From NCBI RefSeq assembly GCF_000003605.2, contig NW_003139464.1:1-20818 (forward strand): a DNA stretch of 20,818 nt. The letters are read 5' to 3'. Under the pieces are notes generated by a model, which did not search any database, had not been told where the DNA came from, and saw nothing but the letters and a program-made list of their open reading frames with translations. This document shows positions 1 to 11,060 of the stretch, one piece after another; the first letter of the stretch is position 1, and the number at the start of each line of letters is the position of its first letter. A program made the translations under genes and the position numbers. Source of the stretch: Saccoglossus kowalevskii. Its lineage: Eukaryota > Hemichordata > Enteropneusta > Harrimaniidae.

Positions 1-127
1 CATGTGTATGTGTGCATTTATCTAAACACTGCAGGTAAACCAAGTATATGTGTATGTGTGCATTCATCTAAACACTGCAGGTAAACCAAGTATGTGTGCA
101 TTTATCTAAACACTGCAGGTAAACCAA
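1..127. repeat. Left edge of the array: partial unit, 46-bp unit and first 38-bp unit
   Basis: The window opens inside a monomer (1-43, beginning CATGTGTATG). A 46-bp unit follows at 44-89, beginning GTATATGTG and carrying CATTCATC in place of CATTTATC. A 38-bp unit occupies 90-127. Similar GTATATGTG units followed by short units recur near 8120-8200, where CCTTCATC is found. The sequence to the left is outside the window, so this is not evidence of an array boundary. Confidence 0.85.
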
Positions 128-756
128 GTATGTGTGCATTTATCTAAACACTGCAGGTAAACCAAGTATGTGTGCATTTATCTAAACACTGCAGGTAAAT
201 CAAGTATGTGTATGTGTGCATTTATCTAAACACTGCAGGTAAATCAAGTATGTGTATGTGTGCATTTATCTAAACACTGCAGGTAAATCAAGTATGTGTA
301 TGTGTGCATTTATCTAAACACTGCAGGTAAATCAAGTATGTGTATGTGTGCATTTATCTAAACACTGCAGGTAAACCAAATATGTGTATGTGTGCATTTA
401 TCTAAACACTGCTGGTAAACCAAGTATGTGTATGTGTGCATTTATCTAAACACTGTAGGTAAACCAAGTATGTGTATGTGTGCATTTATCTAAACACTGC
501 AGGTAAACCAAGTATATGTGTATGTGTGCATTTATCTAAACACTGCAGGTAAACCAAGTATGTGTGCATTTATCTAAACACTGCAGGTAAACCAAGTATG
601 TGTATGTGTGCATTTATCTAAACACTGCAGGTAAACCAAGTATGTGTATGTGTGCATTTATCTAAACACTGCAGGTAAACCAAGTATGTGTCTGTGTGCA
701 TTTATCTAAATGCTGCAGGTAAACCAAGTATGTGTATGTGTGCATTTATCTAAACA

Positions 757-769
757 CTCCAGGTTAATC
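757..769. repeat. HOR anchor variant CTCCAGGTTAATC (first of seven)
   Basis: This unit combines CTCCAGG for CTGCAGG (losing the PstI site) with GTTAATC for GTAAACC. The combination recurs at 4469, 8788, 9393, 13650, 15806 and 18846. Each occurrence follows a GTGTCTGTG unit (AATGCTG in six cases, AACGCTG at 8788) and is followed by a GCATTATC unit with one T fewer and then a TATGTAAACAC unit. The distances between successive anchors are 3712, 4319, 605, 4257, 2156 and 3040 bp. This string of linked rare variants is the clearest sign that blocks of monomers, rather than single monomers, have been copied. Confidence 0.9.
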
Positions 770-1112
770 AAGTATGTGTATGTGTGCATTATCTAAACAC
801 TGCAGGTAAACCAAGTATGTGTATGTGTGTATTTATGTAAACACTGCAGGTAAACCAAGTATGTGTATATGTGCATTTATCTAAACACTGCAGGTAAACC
901 AAGTATGTATCTGTGTGCATTTATCTAAACGCTGCAGGTAAATCAAGTATGTGTATGTGTGCATTTATCTAAACACTCCAGGTAAACCAAGTATGTGTAT
1001 GTATGCATTTATCTAAACACTGCAAGTAAACCAAATATGTGTATGTGTGCATTTATCTAAACACTGCAGGTAAACCAAGTATGTGTATGTGTGCATTTAT
1101 CTAAACACTGCA

Positions 1113-1462
1113 GGTAACCAAGTACGTATCTGTGTGCATTTATCTAAACACTGCAGGTAAACCAAGTATGTATCTGTGTGCATTTATCTAAACACTGCAG
1201 GTAAACCAAGTATGTGTATGTGTGCATTTATCTAAACACTGCAGGTAAACCAAGTATATGTATGTGTGCATTTATCTAAACACTGCAGGTAACCAAGTAC
1301 GTATCTGTGTGCATTTATCTAAACACTGCAGGTAAACCAAGTATGTATCTGTGTGCATTTATCTAAACACTGCAGGTAAACCAAGTATGTGTATGTGTGC
1401 ATTTATCTAAACACTGCAGGTAAACCAAGTATATGTATGTGTGCATTTATCTAAACACTGCA
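1113..1462. repeat. 175-bp four-monomer internal duplication in HOR copy 1
   Basis: The variant GGTAACCAAGTACGTATC starts at 1113 and again at 1288, and each time is followed by the same series of units. The step of 175 bp is three 44-bp units plus one 43-bp unit (the tail lacks one A). The same tandem duplication is present in HOR copy 6 (16162 and 16337). It is single in copy 2 (4825), copy 4 (11273), and also in copies 5 and 7. It is therefore a marker of shared descent between copies 1 and 6. Confidence 0.88.
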
Positions 1463-1650
1463 GGTAAACCAAGTATATGTGTATGTGTGCATTTATCTAA
1501 ACACTGCAGGTAAACCAAGTATGTGTATGTGTGCATTTATTTAAACACTGCTGGTAAACCAAGTATGTGTATGTGTGCATTTATCTAAACATTGTAGGTA
1601 AACCAAGTATGTGTATGTGTGCATTTATCTAAACACTGCAGGTAAACCAA

Positions 1651-1702
1651 GTATATGTGTATGTTTATGTGTGCATTTATCTAAACACTGCAGGTAAACC
1701 AA
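1651..1702. repeat. 52-bp anchor monomer with GTATGTTTATGTG insertion
   Basis: The leading block reads GTATATGTGTATGTTTATG before TGTGCA, making the unit 52 bp. It recurs as 5188-5239, 11636-11687, 14369-14420, 16700-16751 and 19565-19616. Each time it follows a CATTGTAGG unit and one ordinary unit, and is followed by GTATGTATCTCTG (shortened to GTATGTATCTCTGCA in the copy near 14430) and an AACGCTG unit. It lies 729 or 904 bp downstream of the CTCCAGGTTAATC anchor. The 175-bp difference is the four-monomer duplication in copies 1 and 6. Confidence 0.9.
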
Positions 1703-2538
1703 GTATGTATCTCTGTGCATTTATCTAAACGCTGCAGGTAAATCAAGTATGTGTATGTGTGCATTTATCTAAACACTCCAGGTAAACCAAGTATGTGTAT
1801 GTATGCATTTATCTAAACACTGCAGGTAAACCAATTATGTGTATGTGTGCATTTATCTAAACACTGTAGGTAAACCAAGTATGTATCTGTGTGCATTTAT
1901 CTAAACACTGCAGGTAAACCAAGTATGTATCTGTGTGCATTTATCTAAACGCTGCAGGTAAACCAAGTATGTGTATGTGTGCATTTATCTAAACACTGCA
2001 GATAAACCAAGTATGTGTATGTGTGCATTTATCTAAACACTGCAGGTAAACCAAGTATGTGTATGTGTGCATTTATCTAAACACTGCAGGTAAACCAAGT
2101 ATGTGTATGTGTGCATTTATCTAAACACTGCAGGTAAATCAAGTATATGTATGTGTGCATTTATCTAAACACTGCAGATAAATCAAGTATGTGTATGTGT
2201 GCATTTATCTAAACACTGCAGGTAAACCAAGTATGTGTATGTGTGCATTTATCTAAACACTGCAGGTAAACCAAGTATGTGTATGTGTGCATTTATCTAA
2301 ACACTGCAGGTAAACCAAGTATGTATCTGTGTGCATTTATCTAAACACTGCAAGTAAACCAAGTATGTATCTGTGTGCATTTATCTAAATGCTGCAGGTA
2401 AATCAAGTACGTGTATGTGTGCATTTATCTAAACACTGCAGATAAACCAAGTATGTGTATGTGTGCATTTATCTAAACACTGCAGGTAAACCAAGTATGT
2501 GTATGTGTGTATTTATCTAAACACTGCAGGTAAACCAA

Positions 2539-2652
2539 GTATGTGTGCATTTATCGAAACACTGCAGGTAAACCAAGTATGTGTGCATTTATCTAAACAC
2601 TGCAGGTAAACCAAGTATGTGTGCATTTATCTAAACACTGCTGGTAAATCAA
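2539..2652. repeat. Run of three 38-bp short monomers (recurrent triplet)
   Basis: Three consecutive units lack one TATGTG hexamer and so are 38 bp each (2539, 2577, 2615). The first carries TTATCGAAAC and the third CTGCTGGTAAATC. Equivalent triplets lie at 5768-5881, 12530-12643 and 17588-17701. A related triplet with TTATCAAAAC and ACTACAGG lies at 7079-7192 and 10421-10534. Other runs of short units are at 90-203, 8165-8278, 15349-15424 (two) and 20101-20176 (two). Short units are thus clustered at fixed HOR positions and not scattered. Confidence 0.88.
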
Positions 2653-2960
2653 GTATGTGTATGTGTGCATTTATCTAAATACTGCAGGTAAATCAAGTAT
2701 GTGTATGTGTGCATTTATCTAAACACTGCAGGTAAACCAAGTATGTGTATGTGTGCATTTATCTAAACAGTGCAGGTAAATCAAGTATGTGTATTTGTGC
2801 ATCTATCTAAACACTGCAGGTAAACCAAGTATGTGTATGTGTGCATTTATCTAAACACTGCAGGTAAACCAAGTATGTGTACATGTGCATTTATCTAAAC
2901 ACTGCAGGTAAACCAAGTATGTGTATGTGTGCATTTATCTAAACACTGCAGGTAAACCAA

Positions 2961-3016
2961 GTATGTGTATGTGTATGTGTATGTGTGCATTTATCTAAAC
3001 ACTGCAGGTAAACCAA
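2961..3016. repeat. 56-bp monomer with two extra TATGTG hexamers
   Basis: The leading block carries two extra TATGTG hexamers, extending the unit to 56 bp. The same form is found at 3772-3827, 12952-13007, 18012-18067 and 20485-20540. The equivalent unit in HOR copy 2 (6190-6239) has only one extra hexamer and is 50 bp. Each is preceded by the GTGTACATG unit and an ordinary unit. Other 50-bp units occur near 3370, 6590, 7370, 10625, 12217, 15078 and 18420. Confidence 0.88.
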
Positions 3017-3570
3017 GTATGTGTATGTGTGCATTTATTGAAACACTGCAGGTAAACCAAGTATGTGTATGTGTGCATTTATCTAAACACTGCATGTAAA
3101 ATAAGTATGTGTATGTGTGCATTTATCTAAACACTGCTGGTAAACCAAGTATGTGTATGTGTGCATTTATCTAAACACTGTAGGTAAACCAAGTATATGG
3201 TATGTGTGCATTTATCTAAACACTGCAGGTAAACCAAGTATGTGTATGTGTGCATTTATCTAAACACTGCAGGTAAACCAAGTATGTGTATGTGTGCATT
3301 TATCTAAACACTGCAGGTAAACCAAGTATGTGTCTGTGTGCATTTATCTAAACACTGCAGGTAAGCCAAGTATGTGTATGTGTATGTGTGCATTTATCTA
3401 AACACTGCAGGTAAACCAAGTATGTATCTGTGTGCATTTATCTAAACGCTGCAGGTAAATCAAGTATGTGTATGTGTGCATTTATCTAAACACTGCAGAT
3501 AAACCAAGTATGTGTATGTGTGCATTTATCTAAACACTGCAGGTAAACCAAGTATGTGTATGTGTGCATT

Positions 3571-3915
3571 TATCTAAACAGTGCAGGTAAATCAAGTATG
3601 TGTATTTGTGCATCTATCTAAACACTGCAGGTAAACCAAGTATGTGTATGTGTGCATTTATCTAAACACTGCAGGTAAACCAAGTATGTGTACATGTGCA
3701 TTTATCTAAACACTGCAGGTAAACCAAGTATGTGTATGTGTGCATTTATCTAAACACTGCAGGTAAACCAAGTATGTGTATGTGTATGTGTATGTGTGCA
3801 TTTATCTAAACACTGCAGGTAAACCAAGTATGTGTATGTGTGCATTTATTGAAACACTGCAGGTAAACCAAGTATGTGTATGTGTGCATTTATCTAAACA
3901 CTGCAGGTAAATCAA
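3571..3915. repeat. Re-entry block: partial copy of 2760-3060 at an 811-bp step
   Basis: The ACAGTGCAGG, GTATTTGTGCATC, GTGTACATG, 56-bp and TTATTGAAAC units seen at 2768-3060 appear again here 811 bp further on. This copy then leaves by a different exit. The unit after TTATTGAAAC is followed by AAATCAAG units that begin HOR copy 2, where the first instance went to CATGTAAAATAAG. The same exit into AAATCAAG units is used near 13050 and 20570. Confidence 0.82.
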
Positions 3916-6780
3916 GTATGTGTATGTGTGCATTTATCTAAACACTGCAGGTAAATCAAGTATGTGTATGTGTGCATTTATCTAAACACTGCAGGTAAAT
4001 CAAGTATGTGTATGTGTGCATTTATCTAAACACTGCAGGTAAACCAAGTATGTGTATGTATGCATTTATCTAAACACTGCAGGTAAACCAAATATGTGTA
4101 TGTGTGCATTTATCTAAACACTGCTGGTAAACCAAGTATGTGTATGTGTGCATTTATCTAAACACTGTAGGTAAACCAAGTATGTGTATGTGTGCATTTA
4201 TCTAAACACTGCAGGTAAACCAAGTATATGTGTATGTGTGCATTTATCTAAACACTGCAGGTAAACCAAGTATGTGTGCATTTATCTAAACACTGCAGGT
4301 AAACCAAGTATGTGTATGTGTGCATTTATCTAAACACTGCAGGTAAACCAAGTATGTGTATGTGTGCATTTATCTAAACACTGCAGGTAAACCAAGTATG
4401 TGTCTGTGTGCATTTATCTAAATGCTGCAGGTAAACCAAGTATGTGTATGTGTGCATTTATCTAAACACTCCAGGTTAATCAAGTATGTGTATGTGTGCA
4501 TTATCTAAACACTGCAGGTAAACCAAGTATGTGTATGTGTGTATTTATGTAAACACTGCAGGTAAACCAAGTATGTGTATATGTGCATTTATCTAAACAC
4601 TGCAGGTAAACCAAGTATGTATCTGTGTGCATTTATCTAAACGCTGCAGGTAAATCAAGTATGTGTATGTGTGCATTTATCTAAACACTCCAGGTAAACC
4701 AAGTATGTGTATGTATGCATTTATCTAAACACTGCAAGTAAACCAAATATGTGTATGTGTGCATTTATCTAAACACTGCAGGTAAACCAAGTATGTGTAT
4801 GTGTGCATTTATCTAAACACTGCAGGTAACCAAGTACGTATCTGTGTGCATTTATCTAAACACTGCAGGTAAACCAAGTATGTATCTGTGTGCATTTATC
4901 TAAACACTGCAGGTAAACCAAGTATGTGTATGTGTGCATTTATCTAAACACTGCAGGTAAACCAAGTATATGTATGTGTGCATTTATCTAAACACTGCAG
5001 GTAAACCAAGTATATGTGTATGTGTGCATTTATCTAAACACTGCAGGTAAACCAAGTATGTGTATGTGTGCATTTATTTAAACACTGCTAGTAAACCAAG
5101 TATGTGTATGTGTGCATTTATCTAAACATTGTAGGTAAACCAAGTATGTGTATGTGTGCATTTATCTAAACACTGCAGGTAAACCAAGTATATGTGTATG
5201 TTTATGTGTGCATTTATCTAAACACTACAGGTAAACCAAGTATGTATCTCTGTGCATTTATCTAAACGCTGCAGGTAAATCAAGTATGTGTATGTGTGCA
5301 TTTATCTAAACACTCCAGGTAAACCAAGTATGTGTATGTATGCATTTATCTAAACACTGCAGGTAAACCAAGTATGTGTATGTGTGCATTTATCTAAACA
5401 CTGTAGGTAAACCAAGTATGTATCTGTGTGCATTTATCTAAACACTGCAGGTAAACCAAGTATGTATCTGTGTGCATTTATCTAAACGCTGCAGGTAAAC
5501 CAAGTATGTGTATGTGTGCATTTATCTAAACACTGCAGATAAACCAAGTATGTGTATGTGTGCATTTATCTAAACACTGCAGGTAAACCAAGTATGTGTA
5601 TGTGTGCATTTATCTAAACACTGCAGGTAAACCAAGTATGTGTATGTGTGCATTTATCTAAACACTGCAGGTAAATCAAGTATATGTATGTGTGCATTTA
5701 TCTAAACACTGCAGGTAAACCAAGTATGTGTATGTGTGTATTTATCTAAACACTGCAGGTAAACCAAGTATGTGTGCATTTATCGAAACACTGCAGGTAA
5801 ACCAAGTATGTGTGCATTTATCTAAACACTGCAGGTAAACCAAGTATGTGTGCATTTATCTAAACACTGCTGGTAAATCAAGTATGTGTATGTGTGCATT
5901 TATCTAAATACTGCAGGTAAATCAAGTATGTGTATGTGTGCATTTATCTAAACACTGCAGGTAAACCAAGTATGTGTATGTGTGCATTTATCTAAACAGT
6001 GCAGGTAAATCAAGTATGTGTATTTGTGCATCTATCTAAACACTGCAGGTAAACCAAGTATGTGTATGTGTGCATTTATCTAAACACTGCAGGTAAACCA
6101 AGTATGTGTACATGTGCATTTATCTAAACACTGCAGGTAAACCAAGTATGTGTATGTGTGCATTTATCTAAACACTGCAGGTAAACCAAGTATGTGTATG
6201 TGTATGTGTGCATTTATCTAAACACTGCAGGTAAACCAAGTATGTGTATGTGTGCATTTATTGAAACACTGCAGGTAAACCAAGTATGTGTATGTGTGCA
6301 TTTATCTAAACACTGCATGTAAAATAAGTATGTGTATGTGTGCATTTATCTAAACACTGCTGGTAAACCAAGTATGTGTATGTGTGCATTTATCTAAACA
6401 CTGTAGGTAAACCAAGTATATGGTATGTGTGCATTTATCTAAACACTGCAGGTAAACCAAGTATGTGTATGTGTGCATTTATCTAAACACTGCAGTAAAC
6501 CAAGTATGTGTATGTGTGCATTTATCTAAACACTGCAGTAAACCAAGTATGTGTCTGTGTGCATTTATCTAAACACTGCAGTAAGCCAAGTATGTGTATG
6601 TGTATGTGTGCATTTATCTAAACACTGCAGTAAACCAAGTATGTGTATGTGTGCATTTATCTAAACGCTGCAGGTAAATCAAGTATGTGTATGTGTGCAT
6701 TTATCTAAACACTGCAGATAAACCAAGTATGTGTATGTGTGCATTTATCTAAACACTGCAGGTAAACCAAGTATGTGTAT
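3916..6780. repeat. Higher-order repeat copy 2
   Basis: It is colinear with copy 1 at offset +3712 (about 376-1288), +3537 after losing the 175-bp duplication, +3229 after losing a further 308 bp (seven 44-bp units, equivalent to about 2170-2480 of copy 1), and +3223 after a 56-bp unit became 50 bp. It carries the anchors CTCCAGGTTAATC (4469), the 52-bp unit (5188) and CATGTAAAATAAG (6316). It shares CTGCTAGTAAACC (about 5087) and ACTACAGG (about 5226) with copy 6 (about 16602 and 16737) but not with copy 1. Near 6493-6630 four successive units each lack one G. Confidence 0.85.
6493..6630. repeat. Four successive units with one G deleted (CTGCAGTAA for CTGCAGGTAA)
   Basis: At about 6493, 6536, 6579 and 6628 the usual CAGGTAA reads CAGTAA, shortening each unit by one base. 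The four units are otherwise different variants (ordinary, ordinary, GTGTCTGTG and the 50-bp GTAAGCC unit). Their counterparts in copies 1 and 6 (about 3270-3420 and 18325-18470) all keep the G. One duplication of a mutant unit therefore does not explain the run. A local consensus error is at least as likely as biology. Confidence 0.85.
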
Positions 6781-7280
6781 GTGTGCATTTATCTAAACAC
6801 TGCAGGTAAACCAAGTATGTGTATATGTGCATTTATCTAAACACTGCAGGTAAATCAAGTATGTGTATGTGTGCATTTATCTAAACACTGCAGATAAATC
6901 AAGTATGTGTATGTGTGCATTTATCTAAACACTGCAGGTAAATCAAGTATGTGTATGTGTGCATTTATCTAATCACTGCAGGTAAACCAAGTATGTGTAT
7001 GTGTGCATTTATCTAATCACTGCAGGTAAACCAAGTATGTGTATGTGTGCATTTATCTAAACACTGCAGGTAAACCAAGTATGTGTGCATTTATCAAAAC
7101 ACTGCAGGTAAACCAAGTATGTGTGCATTTATCTAAACACTACAGGTAAACCAAGTATGTGTGCATTTATCTAAACACTGCAGGTAAATCAAGTATGTGT
7201 ATGTGTGCATTTATCTAAACACTGCAGGTAAATCAAGTATGTGTATGTGTGCATTTATCTAAACACTGCAGGTAAACCAA
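6640..7280. repeat. 620-bp block shared with 9982-10622 (offset +3342)
   Basis: The order is AACGCTG, AGATAAACC, ordinary units, GTGTATATG, AAATC, AGATAAATC, two TAATCACTG units, then the 38-bp triplet with TTATCAAAAC and ACTACAGG, and two AAATC units. All of these recur at +3342. TAATCACTG is found only in these two places (6970, 7014 and 10312, 10356), so this block defines a second HOR sub-type. The partners part company near 7280 and 10622. Confidence 0.83.
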
Positions 7281-8406
7281 GCATGTGTATGTGTGCATTT
7301 ATCTAAACAGTGCAGGTAAATCAAGTATGTGTATTTGTGCATCTATCTAAACACTGCAGGTAAACCAAGTATGTGTATGTGTATGTGTGCATTTATCTAA
7401 ACACTGCAGGTAAACCAAGTATGTGTACGTGTGCATTTATCGAAACACTGCAGGTAAACCAAGTATGTGTATATGTGCATTTATCGAAACACTGCAGGTG
7501 AAATAAGTATGTGTATGTGTGCATTTATCTAAACACTGCTGGTAAACCAAGTATGTATATGTGTGCATTTATCTAAACACTGTAGGTAAACCAAGTATAT
7601 GTGTATGTGTGCATTTATCTAAACACTGCAGGTAAACCAAGTACGTGTGCATTTATCTAAACACTGCAGGTAAATCAAGTATGTGTATGTGTGCATTTAT
7701 CTAAACACTGCAGGTAAATCAAGTATGTGTATGTGTGCATTTATCTAAACACTGCAGGTAAATCAAGTATGTGTATGTGTGCATTTATCTAAACACTGCA
7801 GGTAAATCAAGTATGTGTATGTGTGCATTTATCTAAACACTGCAGGTAAACCAAATATGTGTATTTATGCATTTATCTAAACACTGCTGGTAAACCAAGT
7901 ATGTGTATGTGTGCATTTATCTAAACACTGTAGGTAAACCAAGTATGTGTATGTGTGCATTTATCTAAACACTGCAGGTAAACCAAATATGTGTATGTGT
8001 GCATTTATCTAAACACTGCTGGTAAACCAAGTATGTGTATGTGTGCATTTATCTAAACACTGTAGGTAAACCAAGTATGTGTATGTGTGCATTTATCTAA
8101 ACACTGCAGGTAAACCAAGTATATGTGTATGTGTGCCTTCATCTAAACACTGCAGGTAAACCAAGTATGTGTGCATTTATCTAAACACTGCAGGTAAACC
8201 AAGTATGTGTGCATTTATCTAAACACTGCAGGTAAATCAAGTATGTGTGCATTTATCTAAACACTGCAGGTAAATCAAGTATGTGTATGTGTGCATTTAT
8301 CTAAACACTGCAGGTAAATCAAGTATGTGTATGTGTGCATTTATCTAAACACTGCAGGTAAATCAAGTATGTGTATGTGTGCATTTATCTAAACACTGCA
8401 GGTAAA

Positions 8407-9510
8407 CCAAATATGTGTATGTGTGCATTTATCTAAACACTGCTGGTAAACCAAGTATGTGTATGTGTGCATTTATCTAAACACTGTAGGTAAACCAAGT
8501 ATGTGTATGTGTGCATTTATCTAAACACTGCAGGTAAACCAAGTATATGTGTATGTGTGCATTTATCTAAACACTGCAGGTAAACCAAGTATGTGTGCAT
8601 TTATCTAAACACTGCAGGTAAACCAAGTATGTGTATGTGTGCATTTATCTAAACACTGCAGGTAAACCAAGTATGTGTATGTGTGCATTTATCTAAACAC
8701 TGCAGGTAAACCAAGTATGTGTCTGTGTGCATTTATCTAAACGCTGCAGGTAAACCAAGTATGTGTATGTGTGCATTTATCTAAACACTCCAGGTTAATC
8801 AAGTATGTGTATGTGTGCATTATCTAAACACTGCAGGTAAACCAAGTATGTGTATGTGTGCATTTATGTAAACACTGCAGGTAAACCAAGTATGTGTATA
8901 TGTGCATTTATCTAAACACTGCAGGTAAACCAAGTATGTATCTGTGTGCATTTATCTAAACACTGCAGGTAAATCAAGTATGTGTATGTGTGCATTTATC
9001 TAAACACTGCAGGTAAACCAAATATGTGTATGTGTGCATTTATCTAAACACTGCTGGTAAACCATGTATGTGTATGTGTGCATTTATCTAAACACTGTAG
9101 GTAAACCAAGTATGTGTATGTGTGCATTTATCTAAACACTGCAGGTAAACCAAGTATATGTGTATGTGTGCATTTATCTAAACACTGCAGGTAAACCAAG
9201 TATGTGTGCATTTATCTAAACACTGCAGGTAAACCAAGTATGTGTATGTGTGCATTTATCTAAACACTGCAGGTAAACCAAGTATGTGTGCATTTATCTA
9301 AACACTGCAGGTAAACCAAGTATGTGTCTGTGTGCATTTATCTAAATGCTGCAGGTAAACCAAGTATGTGTATGTGTGCATTTATCTAAACACTCCAGGT
9401 TAATCAAGTATGTGTATGTGTGCATTATCTAAACACTGCAGGTAAACCAAGTATGTGTATGTGTGCATTTATGTAAACACTGCAGGTAAACCAAGTATGT
9501 GTATATGTGC
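8407..9510. repeat. Tandem duplication of a block of about 605 bp
   Basis: CCAAATATG at 8407 and 9018 are 611 bp apart. The linked CTCCAGGTTAATC anchors at 8788 and 9393 are 605 bp apart. The 6-bp difference is one hexamer: the second copy has a 38-bp unit near 9279 where the first has 44 bp. Both copies carry CTGCTGG, CTGTAGG, the 46-bp GTATATGTG unit, a 38-bp unit, GTGTCTGTG, GCATTATC and TATGTAAACAC in the same order. The second has CCATG for CCAAG near 9062. Confidence 0.87.
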
Positions 9511-10904
9511 ATTTATCTAAACACTGCAGGTAAACCAAGTATGTATCTGTGTGCATTTATCTAAACGCTGCAGGTAAATCAAGTATGTGTATGTGTGCAT
9601 TTATCTAAACACTCCAGGTAAACCAAGTATGTGTATGTATGCATTTATCTAAACACTGCAGGTAAACCAAATATGTGTATGTGTGCATTTATCTAAACAC
9701 TGCAGGTAAACCAAGTATGTGTATGTGTGCATTTATCTAAACACTGCAGGTAAACCAAGTATATGTGTATGTGTGCATTTATCTAAACACTGCAGGTAAA
9801 CCAAGTATGTGTATGTGTGCATTTATCTAAACACTGCTGGTAAACCAAGTATGTGTATGTGTGCATTTATCTAAACACTGTAGGTAAACCAAGTATGTGT
9901 ATGTGTGCATTTATCTAAACACTGCAGGTAAACCAAGTATGTGTATATGTGCATTTATGTAAACACTGCAGGTAAACCAAGTATGTGTATGTGTGCATTT
10001 ATCTAAACGCTGCAGGTAAATCAAGTATGTGTATGTGTGCATTTATCTAAACACTGCAGATAAACCAAGTATGTGTATGTGTGCATTTATCTAAACACTG
10101 CAGGTAAACCAAGTATGTGTATGTGTGCATTTATCTAAACACTGCAGGTAAACCAAGTATGTGTATATGTGCATTTATCTAAACACTGCAGGTAAATCAA
10201 GTATGTGTATGTGTGCATTTATCTAAACACTGCAGATAAATCAAGTATGTGTATGTGTGCATTTATCTAAACACTGCAGGTAAATCAAGTATGTGTATGT
10301 GTGCATTTATCTAATCACTGCAGGTAAACCAAGTATGTGTATGTGTGCATTTATCTAATCACTGCAGGTAAACCAAGTATGTGTATGTGTGCATTTATCT
10401 AAACACTGCAGGTAAACCAAGTATGTGTGCATTTATCAAAACACTGCAGGTAAACCAAGTATGTGTGCATTTATCTAAACACTACAGGTAAACCAAGTAT
10501 GTGTGCATTTATCTAAACACTGCAGGTAAATCAAGTATGTGTATGTGTGCATTTATCTAAACACTGCAGGTAAATCAAGTATGTGTATGTGTGCATTTAT
10601 CTAAACACTGCAGGTAAACCAAGTATGTGTATGTGTATGTGTGCATTTATCTAAACACTGCAGGTAAACCAAGTATGTGTATGTGTGCATTTATCTAAAC
10701 ACTGCAGGTAAACCAAGTATGTATCTGTGTGCATTTATCTAAACACTGCAAGTAAACCAAGTATGTATCTGTGTGCATTTATCTAAATGCTGCAGGTAAA
10801 TCAAGTACGTGTATGTGTGCATTTATCTAAACACTGCAGATAAACCAAGTATGTGTATGTGTGCATTTATCTAAACACTGCAGGTAAACCAAGTATGTGT
10901 ATGT

Positions 10905-11060
10905 GTGTATTTATCGAAAAACTGCAGGTAAACCACGTATGTGTGCATTTATCCAAACACTGCAGGTAAACCAAGTATGTATCTGTGTGCATTTATCTAA
11001 ACGCTGCAAGTCAACCAAGTATGTGGATGTGTGCATTTATCTAAACACTGCAGGTAAACC
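10905..11060. repeat. Divergent junction of about four units between HOR blocks
   Basis: Several changes not seen elsewhere fall within about 150 bp: TTATCGAAAAACTG (about 10912), CCACG for CCAAG (about 10934), TTATCCAAAC (about 10949), GCAAGTCAACC (about 11006) and GTATGTGGATG (about 11020). These remove most of the usual stop codons and leave a fortuitous 63-codon open frame at 10897-11088 whose translation is only the repeat read through. To the left the sequence follows the 10520-10910 block. To the right, from about 11060, it follows HOR copy 4. It may be an older, less homogenised remnant at an exchange point. Confidence 0.75.

Larger units (their letters stand above)
128..3570. repeat. 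Higher-order repeat copy 1 (about 3.4 kb)
   Basis: This block is an ordered series of variant monomers that reappears elsewhere in the same order. In sequence it holds two 38-bp units; AAATCAAG units; a CCAAATATG junction (376); CTGCTGG and CTGTAGG units; a GTGTCTGTG unit with AATGCTG; CTCCAGGTTAATC (757); GCATTATC; TATGTAAACAC (about 835); GGTAACCAAGTACG (1113 and again 1288); the 52-bp GTATGTTTATG unit (1651-1702); AGATAAATC (about 2176); three 38-bp units (2539-2652); ACAGTGCAGG (about 2768); GTGTACATG (about 2879); a 56-bp unit (2961-3016); TTATTGAAAC; CATGTAAAATAAG (3093); and GGTAAGCC (3360). It aligns with copy 6 at an offset of +15221 up to the GTGTCTGTG unit, then +15049, then +15051 after two one-base insertions. 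I judge identity to be very high by eye; I have not computed a percentage. Confidence 0.85.
6780..11060. repeat. Patchwork centre: short HOR fragments in rearranged order
   Basis: This stretch has two CTCCAGGTTAATC anchors (8788 and 9393) but no 52-bp anchor, so no complete HOR copy is present. Recognisable pieces are the block shared with 9982-10622, a copy-1-like segment at about 8231-8960 (offset +8031 to copy 1), its near duplicate at about 9003-9510, and a piece at about 10520-10910 matching 12113-12503 (offset +1593). CCAAATATG followed by CTGCTGG and CTGTAGG occurs repeatedly (about 7852, 7983, 8407, 9018). It looks like the product of several unequal exchanges. No gene or unique sequence interrupts it. 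Confidence 0.8.

Noticed and set aside
834-845. Forkhead-factor site GTAAACA in TATGTAAACAC units (also near 4549, 8868, 9473, 9959, 13729, 15885, 18925)
   Set aside because: The seven-base match is created by a single C-to-G variant carried along with the CTCCAGGTTAATC block in most cases. The number of copies reflects repeat amplification, not independent selection, so I do not annotate it as regulatory.
1113-1130. GGTAACC (BstEII-like) motif as a possible attachment or recombination site
   Set aside because: It is an ordinary monomer tail with one A lost (AACC for AAACC), inherited within HOR copies (4825, 11273, 16162, 19203 region). Duplication boundaries are monomer-wide and not specific to this motif.
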